Assembly: GCF_000165485.1 (NCBI RefSeq)
Contig: NC_014623.1
Span: forward strand, 4,297,501-4,361,500
Direction: 5' to 3'
Length of the DNA stretch: 64,000 bases
Source: Stigmatella aurantiaca DW4/3-1
Lineage (GTDB): Bacteria; Myxococcota; Myxococcia; Myxococcales; Myxococcaceae
Shown: positions 26,306-37,400 of the stretch, piece by piece
Layout: every line of letters begins with the position of its first letter
Position numbering within the stretch: the first letter of the stretch is position 1
The notes under the pieces: model-generated
Told to the model about the DNA's origin: nothing
Databases searched by the model: none
What the model saw: only the letters and a program-made list of their open reading frames with translations
Program-made: the position numbers and the translations under genes

Positions 26306-26324
26306 AGCGTGCGCGCCGTCCGGC

Positions 26325-27608
26325 TCAGGCGGCGTTGCCGGCCTTGGCGAGAGACTGCAACACCTCGCCCGCCATCTCGATCGTGTAGTCGATCTGCTCC
26401 TCGGTGTGCACCGCGGAGATGAAGTTCACATCGCGGCGCAGCAGGATGCCCCGGCGAGCCATGCCCGCCTGGAACGGCTGCATCCGCTTCGCGTGCTCGA
26501 CAGGGTTCTTGTCGAAGAGGAAGAACGGGATGACGTCGTAGCCCAGCACCCTCAACGGGGAGCCGGCCTTCTCGGCATGGGCGTTGATGCCGGTGCGCAG
26601 CCGGCTGCCCAGCGCGGAGAGGTTCTCGATGTAACCCCCCTTGCGGTACTCCTTGAGGGTCGCCTCACACACCGCCAGCGACAGCATCTCTCCGCCGAAG
26701 GTGGTCGACACCTGGACCTCCATGCCGCCGAGCTTGCTCAGGTGCTTGGCAGGGCCGGCCACCGCCGAGAGCGGCATGCCCGCGGCAAGGGCCTTGGACA
26801 GGCAGACGAAGTCGGCCTTCACGTCGAAGAACTCCTGTGCGCCACCCCGGGCCAGGCGGAAGCCGGTGATGACTTCGTCCTGCACCATCAGCACCTCGTT
26901 CGCGGTGCATGCGGCGCGCAACTGGTGCATGAACTCCCGGCTCAGACAGCGGTTGAACGGGATGGAGATCAGCACCGCGGCGAGCTGCTTGGCGTTCTCC
27001 GCGATGCTGGCCAGCAGCGCGGTCTCGTCCTGCGGGGTGAAGAGCGGCATGCGAATCGTGTACTGGGACATCACCGCCGGGACGCCGGGGGTACCGACCA
27101 TGAAGTGATCATGCCAGCCGTTGTAGCCGACCGTGATGATGCGCTCCTTGCCGGTGATGATGCGCGCCAGCCGCATCGCGGCCGAGGTGGCATCCGCGCC
27201 CGTCTTGAAGAACCGAGCCATCTCCGCGCCGGGGATCATCTCGACCAGCGTCTGCGTGGCGCTGAGCTCGATGGGGGTGGGCAGCGAGTGAATGAGCCCT
27301 TCCTCCAGGTGCTTGCGGATGGCCTCCACGACCGCCGGGTGATTGTGGCCCAGCATGTTGGCCCCGAGCCCGCCGATGTAGTCGATGTACTGCTGGCCAT
27401 CGACATCCTCCACCAGGGCGCCCTGACCCCGGGCGAGGTAGACCGGGAACGACTCGGGGGCGAAATGCTCGGGCCGCTTCATCATCGAGAAGGTGACGCC
27501 GGGAACCAGTCGCTTCGCCTCGGCCAGCAGGCGGTTCGAGTTCTCGAGCTTCATCTCCCCCTGGATGGGGCGGGGCAGGGAGGGGTGCTTCCGGGTGGAG
27601 GTATTCAT
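26325..27608 (-). CDS. mxcL: Myxochelin aminotransferase MxcL
   Basis: 427 aa class III PLP-dependent aminotransferase related to glutamate-1-semialdehyde aminomutase. ATG 27608 has AAGGAAG upstream. VTFSMMKRPEHF, the PLP Asp in LMVQDEVITGFR (D244) and Schiff-base Lys272 in VCLSKALAAGMPL. From work on the S. aurantiaca cluster, this enzyme converts the MxcG-released aldehyde into the amine myxochelin B. It follows mxcK closely (42 nt) and both sit behind the Fur box at 28928. Confidence 0.93.
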   Translation of the reverse strand: MNTSTRKHPSLPRPIQGEMKLENSNRLLAEAKRLVPGVTFSMMKRPEHFAPESFPVYLARGQGALVEDVDGQQYIDYIGGLGANMLGHNHPAVVEAIRKHLEEGLIHSLPTPIELSATQTLVEMIPGAEMARFFKTGADATSAAMRLARIITGKERIITVGYNGWHDHFMVGTPGVPAVMSQYTIRMPLFTPQDETALLASIAENAKQLAAVLISIPFNRCLSREFMHQLRAACTANEVLMVQDEVITGFRLARGGAQEFFDVKADFVCLSKALAAGMPLSAVAGPAKHLSKLGGMEVQVSTTFGGEMLSLAVCEATLKEYRKGGYIENLSALGSRLRTGINAHAEKAGSPLRVLGYDVIPFFLFDKNPVEHAKRMQPFQAGMARRGILLRRDVNFISAVHTEEQIDYTIEMAGEVLQSLAKAGNAA

Positions 27609-27650
27609 CGGCTCTTCCTTTACTTGTGACAAAGACTGCGGTTCACGAAA

Positions 27651-28874
27651 TCAAGTCGGCGCGGCGCTCAACCGGACGGCGCTGCGTCCGAACGTCCAAA
27701 GAATGCAGAGTGAGAAGGCGGAGACGCCCACCGCGATCCAGCCTGCCTGGCCAAAGCCCTCCAGCGCTCCCCCGGGGGCTGTCGAGATCATCAGTCCGCT
27801 CATCCACGCCGCGATTCCCGAGGCCCCATCGCTCGCGGCCATGTTGACCGCGAGGTAGCGCCCGCGCACCGAGGGCGGCACGCGGGAGGCAATCAAGGCG
27901 ATGGTGGGAATGACCCGGCTGGAGGTCAGGGACATGAACAGGGCGAAGACCAGCGCCACCACGGGAAACGGAGAAGGCGGCAGGTGCGTGAACAGCAAGT
28001 GGGGAACCATCGTGCCGATCAGCAGGGAGCCCAGGATGCGGACTGGACCGTGGCGATCGGTCATGCGGCCAATCCAGCGCGTGCACAGCAGGGTGGCCGC
28101 GCCGCCGCCCAGGTACACCCAGGGCAGGTGCGCGGAACTCAGGCCCAGGTTGCCCACCATGTAAGGGCTCAGGTACGGAATCAGCAGGAAGCTGGAGACC
28201 ACCACGCTGAAGGTCAGCAGCCAGCCCAGGGCCAGGCTGGGCGTCCAGAGCGAGGTGAGCGTGCCGTCCGGGCCCTGCTCCCGGGGGGCGGAGAGATGCC
28301 GGTTGATCGCGGGAAGGACCTTCCAGAGGCAAAGCCACACGGTGCTGGCGAGCGCGCCAATCGCCCAGAAAGGCATCCGCCAGCCCCAGAGGCTGGCAAG
28401 TCCAAGGCCCAGGGGGACGCCCACCACCGCGGACAGGCCCATGGAGGTCATCACCGTGCCAATGGCACGGCCCCGGCGCTCCGGGGGCACCAGATCGCCG
28501 ATGATGGCCATGACGACCGCGCCCATCAGCCCCGCGCATGCCCCTGCCAGGGTTCGTGCCACGAGCAGCGCGGTGTGGCTCTGCGCGGCGCCGCACATCA
28601 GCGTGGCGGCAATGAACCCCGCGTAGAGGGCCAGCAACGTCCGTTTCCGATCGAACCGGTCCAGCCACAGCACGCCCAGCAGCCCCATCACCGCCGAGGC
28701 CAGCGTATAGGCAGACACCAGCACCCCGAACTGCGCGGCCGAGATGCCAAACAGCCGCATGAAATCCGGGCCGAGCGGCATCACGATCATGAAATCCATG
28801 AGATGGCTGAACTGCACCGCCGCCAGCAGCCACAGCAGCCGACGCTCGGAGCCCGGTGAGGAGGACTCGCTCAC
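27651..28874 (-). CDS. mxcK: MFS transporter MxcK, probable myxochelin exporter
   Basis: 407 aa with about twelve membrane spans. GTG 28874 is the likely start, with AGGAAG seven bases upstream. MFS signature GVLWLDRFDRKRTLLALYAG after the second span, and a repeat-like WIGRMTDRHGPVRILGSLLI in the second half. The resemblance is to drug-efflux-type DHA1 carriers. Placement in a siderophore cluster and a Fur box 54 bp upstream support a role in siderophore export. Confidence 0.87.
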   Translation of the reverse strand: MSESSSPGSERRLLWLLAAVQFSHLMDFMIVMPLGPDFMRLFGISAAQFGVLVSAYTLASAVMGLLGVLWLDRFDRKRTLLALYAGFIAATLMCGAAQSHTALLVARTLAGACAGLMGAVVMAIIGDLVPPERRGRAIGTVMTSMGLSAVVGVPLGLGLASLWGWRMPFWAIGALASTVWLCLWKVLPAINRHLSAPREQGPDGTLTSLWTPSLALGWLLTFSVVVSSFLLIPYLSPYMVGNLGLSSAHLPWVYLGGGAATLLCTRWIGRMTDRHGPVRILGSLLIGTMVPHLLFTHLPPSPFPVVALVFALFMSLTSSRVIPTIALIASRVPPSVRGRYLAVNMAASDGASGIAAWMSGLMISTAPGGALEGFGQAGWIAVGVSAFSLCILWTFGRSAVRLSAAPT

Positions 28875-28927
28875 GCTTCACTTCCTGGGGCTCGCGGGAA
28901 GAGGCTGCCCCGGAAGGATTTGGAAAC

Positions 28928-28946
28928 GATAATGATAATCATTTTT
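28928..28946 (-). promoter_or_regulatory. Fur box upstream of mxcK
   Basis: GATAATGATAATCATTTTT matches 17 of 19 positions of the GATAATGATAATCATTATC Fur consensus. It sits 54 bp upstream of the mxcK start, after the terminator that closes the upstream mxc transcript, so mxcK-mxcL have their own iron-responsive promoter. Confidence 0.9.
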
Positions 28947-29013
28947 ATTGACCGCGCGGCAATGTACTGGAGGAGCGCGGCGCTTGGCAAGGAGGGGGGC
29001 TTCCGGAAACGGA

Positions 29014-29041
29014 GAGCAGCCCCCTTGGAAGGGGGCTGCTC
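29014..29041 (-). terminator. Strong hairpin after mxcI
   Basis: A 13-bp perfect stem (GAGCAGCCCCCTT / AAGGGGGCTGCTC) with a two-base centre lies 26 bp past the mxcI stop. A following minus-strand T-run is short (TCTCCGTTTCC). It separates mxcI from the mxcK promoter and probably ends the long mxc transcript. Confidence 0.75.
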
Positions 29042-29067
29042 ATCCTCATTCGGGGACTTCTGTTGGC

Positions 29068-30327
29068 TCAGTGGATCTGGAGGAAGGAGAAGGTGCGGCC
29101 TGTGGTGACGGTCACCACCTTGCCGTTCGGGTCCGTCAGTTCGCGCAGCTCCGTATCGCCGTTGCTCGTGAAGTTGGTGAAGAGCATCCGGTCATTGGCG
29201 GGGAAGAGGAAGGTGCTTCCCATGGCTGCCGGGAGCGTGGCGACGGGGGTGGCGGTCAGGGTGTCGAGCTTGATGTCCCACCACTTCCACGCGGCCGCGC
29301 TCGCCAAAACGCGAGGGGACGTGTCTGCCGTGATCTGCGACGGGAAGGAGGCCTCGTCGAGGACGCGCAGGTAAGTCTTGCCAGCGGGCCCCTGCAGCAC
29401 GGAACCGGCGGAAATGCCGTTGGTCAGGGTGGTGAGGTCCACGAAGAAGGTGTCATCGAAGGTGTGAGACTGGGGATCGAACTTGAGCAGGCAAGGCTTG
29501 AGCACATTCGCCTCATCGCGATGGACCCGGTACGAGGCTGCGCCGTATGCCTCCGTCGAGAGGTAGATCTGCCCGTTGGGGCCCACGACGCCGTCGCGCA
29601 CCCAGCCACAATTCTCACTCTCCTTGAAGTTCTTCTTCACGAACTTCAGGGAGTCGTTGCTCGGATTGACCACGAGGACACCCGCCTGCTTGGTGACGGT
29701 CGTTCCGGTGCTCGGGCGCCAGGCCATCGGGATGATGATCTGGTTGGCGACATCCAAGGGCTGCGCCGAGAAGGACAGCAACGTGTTCGGGAGGACGGCC
29801 TCGTTGAAGGGGATGACGCCCGTGACCGTCATGTCGGTCGGGTTCCAGATGATGACCTGAGCGGACGAGGCGTCAAAGAAGTACGCCTTGGTCTCGGAGA
29901 TGAACCGGAACTGTTGCTGGTACTCACCGATCTCCTGCACGCCACGGCCCGCGAAGCTGACGGTCGCTCCCTTCTCCACAACCCCCGCTTCCGTCAGGTT
30001 GTAGCGAATGACCGTCGCGCCAGAGTTCACGAAGAAATGATCCTTCTTCGGGGGGCCGAACACGACCGCCCGGCCAGTCACCTCAATGGCATTCTCGTTC
30101 GCGAGCGACAGCTTTTCGGTGTGGTCCACCGTGTCCGTCACGACGATGTAGCTCACCGAGGCGCCGTCTACGGCGGTCTGGGTCACGATGGCGTACTGCG
30201 AGGCAGCAGCAGGAGGAGGCGGCGGCGGCGGGACTTCTTCTTCATCGTCACCACACGCGGCGAGCAGGGGGAGCGCGAGGATGGCGGTGAGCCAACGGAC
30301 AGAACGAAGCGTCATCGTGAGGTTCAT
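29068..30327 (-). CDS. mxcI: Lipoprotein of the myxochelin cluster (MxcI-like)
   Basis: 419 aa. Signal RWLTAILALPLLAACGDDEE with lipobox LAAC, then an acidic and poly-proline linker (PPPPPPPAAA). The body has repeated blade-like strands (AYFFDASSAQVIIWNP, GVLVVNPSNDSLKFVK, GQIYLSTEAYGAAS, YRVHRDEANVLKPCLLKFDP), suggesting a beta-propeller on the cell surface or outer membrane. It follows the TonB-type receptor by 30 bp, so a surface partner in ferri-siderophore capture is plausible. The symbol is assigned from remembered gene order. The function is not established. Confidence 0.72.
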   Translation of the reverse strand: MNLTMTLRSVRWLTAILALPLLAACGDDEEEVPPPPPPPAAASQYAIVTQTAVDGASVSYIVVTDTVDHTEKLSLANENAIEVTGRAVVFGPPKKDHFFVNSGATVIRYNLTEAGVVEKGATVSFAGRGVQEIGEYQQQFRFISETKAYFFDASSAQVIIWNPTDMTVTGVIPFNEAVLPNTLLSFSAQPLDVANQIIIPMAWRPSTGTTVTKQAGVLVVNPSNDSLKFVKKNFKESENCGWVRDGVVGPNGQIYLSTEAYGAASYRVHRDEANVLKPCLLKFDPQSHTFDDTFFVDLTTLTNGISAGSVLQGPAGKTYLRVLDEASFPSQITADTSPRVLASAAAWKWWDIKLDTLTATPVATLPAAMGSTFLFPANDRMLFTNFTSNGDTELRELTDPNGKVVTVTTGRTFSFLQIH

Positions 30328-30357
30328 GCGGTTACTCTTCTGGTTGAGGTGCTGCGG

Positions 30358-32931
30358 TTAGGTTCCGAAATCGACAGTGAGCTTGGCAAAGAGGCTGCGC
30401 CCGGGACGCTGGACGCCATAGAAGTCATACGCCAGCGCATCGGTCAGGTTCTGGGCGTCCGCCGACCATGTCAGCGTGGCGGAATCGCTCCGGGTGACAT
30501 AGGTGAGGGAGAGCGAGTGCACCCATTGGGAAGGAATGACATCTTTGGTGTCAACCCTTCCGACCCCTTCCCAGGCCCGGAAGAACTTGTGAATGTAGCG
30601 TGTGTTCCAAGTGAGCGCGAGTTCATCGCGGGGAGTCATCAGACTGCTGTACTGGAAGCGGGCACTGCCGTTGGCCCACAGGTAGGGCCGGTTGGGGATG
30701 CGCTTGTCTACGAAGGCGCCGTAATTCCCCTCGCTCGAGGTGTTGCGGAAATCCTGCCAGGTGGCGTTGCCATCGAGCGAGAGGTACTTGCCTGGAGAGA
30801 CCCAGTTCGCCGCTCCGGAGACACCCAGGGAGCGGGCCGCGTTGACATTCTGGTAGACGGAATAGCTGGGCTGGGGAGTGAGAACGATGAGCTGATCGGC
30901 CAGTCGCCCGAACCCTGTCACGTTGGTCCGGAAATCCCCTGCGGAAGTTTCACGGGTTTCGTAGGTGAGCCCAAGGTTGATGTTGTGACTGATTTCGTGT
31001 TTCAGGGAGAGGTTTTCGATGATGAGCAATCCATCGCCGAAGAACTCGTCTGGGCGGGGAAGGCGTGTGGCCCACTCGTAGGATGCCTTGGCGTAGAGCC
31101 CCGGTGAGAGGCGCAGACGGGTGCTGTCACCCAGCCCCACCTGATGCAAGTTTCGTTTCGTGACGGCGAAACCGCCGCCGTCGAGCGGCTTCTCGCCGTA
31201 TGCCCGTTGGAGGTAGTCCTTGACGAACAGGATGTTTTCGAGGCGGTCCTCGAAAGCATCGATTTCATATTCCAGGCCACTGACCAGGGAGAACAGATTG
31301 CGTTCACCGTCGAGGGGGTCGAGCAGTTGGGCTGCTTGGAGCTGCCGGTCCTCACCCGCCCGCTCCGCGAAAGTGGGCGCGAGGGACAGGCGGAGTTTCT
31401 GCAAGGGGGCGACATTCCAACCCAGGTTCAGCCGGGCAAACCCGGTGTGCTGGCCGATGACTCGCTCTACGGGACGGCCCTCGATGATTCCCGGTTGCCC
31501 GACCAGCACGAAGATGCAGCGCCCGTACCAGTCGTAGGCACACTCGCTGAGATCGGTGAAGCGATTGCGGCGGTAGGTGTAACCCGCGATCATGTCTGCC
31601 GAGAGCCCATTCGAGAAAATCTGCTCGAAGCGCACGGTGGAGCCTCCGGACGTCTCTCCGTACTCCACTTCGCCATAGGGGATACTCATCTCGACATTGT
31701 TCTGGAGTTCCTTGTCATAGGCTCCCGTGAAGATGCGGAGCAGCAGGCGTCTGGCCCAGGACTGATCCACGAAGCCCGTCTCGATGCCCACTCCTCCCGC
31801 CCGGTAGGCATCATGGAACCGGTGGACGCGCACGCGCTGGAGTTTGCCTGAACCATCGGCGGCCTCGGCATCGACATCGACAAGGTAGTCGTTCTGGGTG
31901 ACATCGAAATAGCCGTTGGCCCGGACGAGAAACCCCGTGGGCTCGTGCAAGTGCCGGACGCTGGCCGTGAGCCGGTGCGTGTCGTACGAGCCAAGCTCAT
32001 ACGAGGCAGAGGCCCGCGTGCCCTGGAAATCTTGATCGGTCTCGAGGTGGACCGCGCCCCCCAAGGCATCGGCGCCAAAGCGGATGGGAACAACGCCGTT
32101 GTAGGTTTCAACTCGCTGGACGAGATTGACCGGGACATTGGCGAGCCCGGCGCCGTAGCCCGCGAGCTCGAGCGGGACACCATCGATGAAGAAGCGGATC
32201 TGCTCGTCCGTGAACCCCGCGAGGGAGAACCTCGAGGTACTGCCCAGTCCGCCTGAACGCCGCACGGACACGCCCTCCGTTCGGGCCAGTGCCTCCCCGA
32301 GATCCACGGCCTCGCGCTGGACGGTGCCAACCTCGAGCACCTGCACGGCTTCGGCGGACTGGCGCCGCCGCTCCGCCACCGACTCGCCCTCGACCATGAC
32401 CTCGATGGTCTCCCCGAAGGAGGAATCGGAAGGCTCCGTGCTCGCTGAGTCGTTCGAGGACTGCGCGCTGGAGGGCGGGGGCGGGCGGAACTCGTAAGGA
32501 TAGACAATGCGCGAGGGCACCGGTGTTCCGTTGCGTTTCGCGGGCTCGAAACGGAAGCGGAGGGCCGCCTCGCGGGCTGCCTCATCGAAGCCATGGCCGA
32601 CGGGTTCGAGAACCTCTGCCGCGGTGACGGTGCCTTGTGCGTCGAGGGTCAGCCGGAGGAAAACTTTGGCACTGAGGTGGTCCTGCTTCGCCTGGGCGGG
32701 GTAGGCCGCTTCGACGAACTCCAGGAGCTTCGGCATCTCGATATCAGGCGCGGCGGGAACCGTTTTAGGAAGCGGAGGCGCAGGCGCGGAGGCGCCCGGA
32801 TCCTGTGCCCGCGCCTGACCGGAGACGAGAAGCCCTGCCAGCAACACTGGCAGGACCCGGCGCGGAACCCCTCCTCCACGAGCGGTTGCTCCGAATGGAG
32901 AAGAGAGGATGAAAATGCTTCTCAATTTCAT
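30358..32931 (-). CDS. mxcH: TonB-dependent receptor MxcH with N-terminal TonB-like domain
   Basis: 857 aa. After a signal sequence ([18 protein letters not shown]) comes an energy-transducer TonB C-terminal-like domain (about 62-148: [40 protein letters not shown]), a Ser/Pro linker, a receptor plug (about 175-295: [52 protein letters not shown]) and a 22-strand-type barrel ending [11 protein letters not shown]. It would import ferri-myxochelin through the outer membrane. A TonB-like domain on the receptor itself is unusual outside myxobacteria. The start overlaps the aroA stop (ATGA, 32928-32931). Confidence 0.9.
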   Translation of the reverse strand: MKLRSIFILSSPFGATARGGGVPRRVLPVLLAGLLVSGQARAQDPGASAPAPPLPKTVPAAPDIEMPKLLEFVEAAYPAQAKQDHLSAKVFLRLTLDAQGTVTAAEVLEPVGHGFDEAAREAALRFRFEPAKRNGTPVPSRIVYPYEFRPPPPSSAQSSNDSASTEPSDSSFGETIEVMVEGESVAERRRQSAEAVQVLEVGTVQREAVDLGEALARTEGVSVRRSGGLGSTSRFSLAGFTDEQIRFFIDGVPLELAGYGAGLANVPVNLVQRVETYNGVVPIRFGADALGGAVHLETDQDFQGTRASASYELGSYDTHRLTASVRHLHEPTGFLVRANGYFDVTQNDYLVDVDAEAADGSGKLQRVRVHRFHDAYRAGGVGIETGFVDQSWARRLLLRIFTGAYDKELQNNVEMSIPYGEVEYGETSGGSTVRFEQIFSNGLSADMIAGYTYRRNRFTDLSECAYDWYGRCIFVLVGQPGIIEGRPVERVIGQHTGFARLNLGWNVAPLQKLRLSLAPTFAERAGEDRQLQAAQLLDPLDGERNLFSLVSGLEYEIDAFEDRLENILFVKDYLQRAYGEKPLDGGGFAVTKRNLHQVGLGDSTRLRLSPGLYAKASYEWATRLPRPDEFFGDGLLIIENLSLKHEISHNINLGLTYETRETSAGDFRTNVTGFGRLADQLIVLTPQPSYSVYQNVNAARSLGVSGAANWVSPGKYLSLDGNATWQDFRNTSSEGNYGAFVDKRIPNRPYLWANGSARFQYSSLMTPRDELALTWNTRYIHKFFRAWEGVGRVDTKDVIPSQWVHSLSLTYVTRSDSATLTWSADAQNLTDALAYDFYGVQRPGRSLFAKLTVDFGT

Positions 32932-34388
32932 TTCGGTGCTGCGTGGTACCCCTTTCCAGACAGCTCTGTCAAGGAGTCTGTCGTGGCCGCCGCCCAGACT
33001 TCGGGGACCCGCAGGGACTGGAGCTTGTCCGCCACCAGGAAGGCCAGCTGCAAGGCCTGGTTGGCGTTGAGCCGCGGATCACAATGCGTGTGGTATCGGC
33101 TGGACAGGTCGTCTTCGGTGACCTCCTGGGCGCCGCCCAGGCACTCGGTGACGTTCTGTCCGGTCATCTCCAGATGCAGTCCTCCGGGGTGGACGCCTTC
33201 GGCGGTGGCGACCTGAACGAATGTCTTCACCTCGGAGAGGATTCGGTCGAAAGGCCGGGTTTTGTACCCATTGCGGGCCTTGAGCGTATTGCCATGCATG
33301 GGGTCGGTCGACCAGACCACGGGACGTCCATCGCGCTTGGTGGCGGCCATCAACCGGGGCAGGCGCTCAGCGATCTTGTCTGCTCCGAACCGGCCGATGA
33401 GCGTTAGCTTGCCGGGAATGGCTTCGGGGTTCAGCAGGTCGATGAGCCGCAGCAGATCCTCGGGCTCCATCGTCGGCCCGCACTTCAGACCAATGGGATT
33501 TTGAATGCCACGCATGAACTCCACGTGGCCGCCATCGAGCTGGCGCGTGCGTTCGCCGATCCACAGCATGTGGGCGGAACTGTCGTACCAGTCTCCCGAC
33601 ACTGGATCGGCCCGGGTCATGGCTTCTTCGTAGTTGAGCAGCAGCGCTTCGTGGCTGGTGAACATGTCCACCCGGTTCAGCGGCATCTGCTGGCCTGGGC
33701 TCACGTGGAGCGCGCTCATGAAGCGCAGGGACTCGAGGATCTTGTCCGCCAGCTTCCGGTACTGGCCGCCCTGAACGCTGTCCGCGACGAAGTCGAAGGT
33801 CCAGCGGTGCATGTTGAGCAGGTCCGCATAGCCTCCCTGGGAGAAGAGGCGCAGCAGACCCAGGGTGTCCGAGGACTGGTGGTAGGCCTTGAGCAGCCGC
33901 TTGGGATCGGGCTTGCGCTCGCCGGGCTCGAAATCCATGCCGTTGATGATGTCGCCGCGGTAGGCCGGCAGGGTGACGCCCTCGATGGTCTCCGTGGCGC
34001 CGCTGCGCGGCTTGGCGAATTGGCCGGCGATCCGGCCGACCTTCACCACGGGGCGGCCTCCCGAGAAGGTCAGCACCACCGCCATCTGGAGGATCAACCG
34101 CAGGCTGTCGCGGACGTTGTCGGTCGTGAACTCCTTGAAGCTCTCCGCGCAGTCTCCTCCCTGCAACAGGAAGGCCTTTCCGTCGGCGACTTGCCCGAGC
34201 GCGGCGGTCAACCGGCGGGTCTCCTCCGCGAACACCAAGGGGGGAAGGCGAGACAACTCCCCTTCAACGCGCGCGAGCTCGTGGGCATCGGGGTAGTCGT
34301 CCGGCATGTGCTTGACGGGTTTTTCTCTCCAGGAGCCAGGAGTCCAATTTTGTTTCAACACGGAAGGGCCGTTTCGAGGTGAGGACAT
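32928..34388 (-). CDS. aroAA5: Class II DAHP synthase of the myxochelin cluster (AroA5)
   Basis: 486 aa from ATG 34388, the first Met that does not invade mxcG. Plant-type (class II) 3-deoxy-D-arabino-heptulosonate 7-phosphate synthase: [20 protein letters not shown] then [71 protein letters not shown] and [16 protein letters not shown]. It catalyses the first shikimate step (PEP + erythrose-4-P) and so supplies chorismate for DHB. It sits 19 bp after mxcG and overlaps mxcH, so it is expressed with the siderophore genes as a dedicated, pathway-specific copy. Confidence 0.93.
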   Translation of the reverse strand: MSSPRNGPSVLKQNWTPGSWREKPVKHMPDDYPDAHELARVEGELSRLPPLVFAEETRRLTAALGQVADGKAFLLQGGDCAESFKEFTTDNVRDSLRLILQMAVVLTFSGGRPVVKVGRIAGQFAKPRSGATETIEGVTLPAYRGDIINGMDFEPGERKPDPKRLLKAYHQSSDTLGLLRLFSQGGYADLLNMHRWTFDFVADSVQGGQYRKLADKILESLRFMSALHVSPGQQMPLNRVDMFTSHEALLLNYEEAMTRADPVSGDWYDSSAHMLWIGERTRQLDGGHVEFMRGIQNPIGLKCGPTMEPEDLLRLIDLLNPEAIPGKLTLIGRFGADKIAERLPRLMAATKRDGRPVVWSTDPMHGNTLKARNGYKTRPFDRILSEVKTFVQVATAEGVHPGGLHLEMTGQNVTECLGGAQEVTEDDLSSRYHTHCDPRLNANQALQLAFLVADKLQSLRVPEVWAAATTDSLTELSGKGYHAAPK

Positions 34389-34407
34389 GGAGATGGACCG
34401 TGTGGCG

Positions 34408-37400
34408 TTACCGGGTTTTCGGAGGTCTCTGCAGGAGACCTTGTTCGACACAGTAGTCCAAGTATCGGTGGAGCAGGGGGCGATCGGTCCCCGGACAGGA
34501 GATCCCACTGCCGGACAGGGCCTGGAGCAGGCGGTCACTGCGGAGGGTGCCCAGGCCAAAGGTAGGTTCCGATGAACCCGCGCGCAGATCGAAGAAGGCC
34601 AGTGTGGCGCTGTTGTTGGCGCTCCCCGCGGCTTGGGCCACGCGCGCGCGCCATTCGGGAACCGGACACAACTCGACGGGGTAGCCGTAGTCCCGGACCC
34701 AGCCGAACACCTCGCTCAGTCGCACTTCGGGTGCGGGGGTGACATTGAAGACAGCGCCGGGGTGTGAAACGAGCGAGAGCCGGACAAGCGCGCTGGCGAC
34801 GTAATCCACCGGTGTCCACACTTCCCCCACATCGAGCTGGGGCAGCGCACCCGCGGGGATACCGGCCAGCAGGATGCGCCAGACGAGATCCTGTGGGTTG
34901 ACAATACCGCTGTCCATCGCGCCAGACACCCGGCCGAGCCGATACACCGTCACGGGCAATCCGCGCTCTGCTGCGTGTTGCACGAGCCGCTCCGCCACCC
35001 ATTTGCTCTGCTGATAACCGTCGCGCAGACCGGGGTGGGCGGGGACGAAGGCCTCTGGGACTTCCGGACTGAGGTTGGCCTGGGGGGCCACGGCCAAGGT
35101 CGAGACGTAGTGCAGGGGCTTGGGCCTCACGGCGGCCGCCAGCCGGAGAAGCTCGCGGGTGCCACGCACGTTGGTGGCCTGGAGGCTGCCGTACTCGCGC
35201 ACGACGCTGACCACGGCGGCATTGTGGAGAATCGCGTCGCACTCGGCCGCCAAGCTGTGGAAACGCGCGGAGCTCAGTCCCAGCCACGGCTGGCCCAGGT
35301 CGGCGGGCACGGCCATGACCCGCTCGGCGAGGCTCGCCGTGGACAGCCGTTGGCCCGTCATGGCCTCGCGGAGCCGCTCCATGGCATGCACTTCATCGCG
35401 GGCGCGAACCAGGCAGACCACCTTGGCCTGGGTCTGGCGCAGCAGTTGGTCGAGCAGGTGCGCGCCCACGAAGCCGGTGGCCCCCGTCAGCAATACTTGA
35501 CGCAAGGGGGTGGGGGGACTTTGGCGGGGGACGAGCCGGGGGACGATCTCCTCGGGCAACTCCGCATCCGCGAGCATGGCAGGGGACAAGCCTCCGCTCT
35601 CCTGGCTGTCCTTCTCTCCGTGCTCCAGGGCCTGTGCCAGTCCGGCGGCGGTCGGATACCGGAACACCGTGGCGACAGGCACTTCCCGGCCCAAGGCGAC
35701 ACTGAGCCGGTTGGCGACCTGGATCGTCTGGAGGGATTGCCCTCCCAGCTCGAAGAAGTCGTCCTGTGCCGACATGCCGCCCAGACCCAGGACTTGTTCC
35801 CACACCTGGAGCACCAGGCGCTCGAATGCGGTGGCATCGGCGGCGGGTGCCGTGTCCTCGGGGGGCAGTGTGAGGCGCAGCGTGTTTCGATCCAGCTTGC
35901 CCGTGCTGGTACGGGGCAACTTCTCGGAGAACACGAAGGCGCTCGGGACCATGGCGGCTGGCAGCTCCGCCAGCAGGTGTCGGCGCAGCTCCGCGGCGGC
36001 CGGGGCAGGATTCTCGGCGACGATGTGCGCGCACAGCCGGCGCGTGCCGCCGGGAAGGATCTGCCCCACCACGGCGGCTTCGCGCACGCCTGCGTGGGCC
36101 AGCAGCACGGTTTCAATCTCGGTGGGATCGATCCGGTGGCCGCTGATCTTGAACTCGTCATCGACACGGCCGGTGAACACCAGCTGTCCATCCTCACGCA
36201 CCCGGGCTTTGTCGCCGGTGCGATAGGCGCGTGGGTTGCCGGGCAGGGCACCGAGCGGGGTGAAGCGAGCGGCGTTCAACTCCGGGCGTCCCAGGTATCC
36301 CCGCGCCAGGCCTCCCCCCAGCAGGTACAGCTCACCCTCTGCGCCAGGCGTGGCGAGCTTTCCATGCGCATCGATGAGCGCTGTGAGGACTCCCGGAAGC
36401 GGACGTCCGATGGGAATCTCTTCTTCCGGCGCTCCCGCGGTCAGAGGCCCACTCAGCGTGGCCGTCGTGGCCACCACGGTGGCTTCGGTGGGGCCATACG
36501 TATTGAGCAGCAGGACCGCGGGGCCGACTGCGGAGCGCCAGCGCGCGACCCGCTCAGGCAGCGCAGCCTCTCCACCGATGATCACGAGCCGGATGGACGA
36601 AGGTAGGCGGGCGGCGCCCGTCGAGACACTGTAGGCCAGCTCGTGCCAGAACGCCGTGGGCAGATCCAGCACGGAGATGCCGTGCTCGGCACACGCGTCG
36701 AGGAGCCGGGGCACGGACTGGAGCATCTCCTCGGTGCGAAGCACCAACTTCGCGCCGGCACACAGGGTCAGGAAGATCTCCTCCACGCTGGCATCGAAGT
36801 GAAGGGGCGCAAATTGGAGAACCCGATCGCTGCGCTGCACGCCATAGCGGTGTGTCGCTCCCGCTACGAAGTGGGCCAGGGCGTCCTGGCTGATCTGCAC
36901 GCCGTTGGGCTGTCCCGTCGAGCCGGAAGTGTAGATGACGTAAGCGAGGCGCTCACCCTCGGTCTGAACCTGGGAAGAAGGGGCCGCCGCCGGTGCCGCC
37001 TCATTCCTGCGAATGACGAGGTTTCCCCGTGCCATGGGGTCCGCCTCGGGCGAGGCGCGCTGGATGATCAACGCGGGCTTCGCATCCTCGAGGATGGCCG
37101 CCGTCCGGGAGGAGGGCCCCTGGGGATCGAGCGGCAAGTAGCCCGCGCCGGAGAACAGCACGCCCAGGCTCGCCACGATGGCATCGATCCCCCGGGGGAG
37201 CATCACCGCCACGGGGGTATTGGGCTGAACCCCCTCACGGACAAGCTGTGCGGACAGCGCCTGCGCGTTTTGGAGCAGGTCCCGGTAGCTCAGCTGGTGC
37301 TGGCCATGCTCCACCGCGATCGCGTCAGGTTGTTCGTGGGCTCTCTCGGTGATCAGCTGCAAGACCGGACGGGGGGACACGGGGAGCGGTCCGCCATCGA

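Noticed and set aside
32943..34382. Plus-strand frames opposite the DAHP synthase gene
   Set aside because: Shadow frames without ribosome-binding sites or recognisable motifs.
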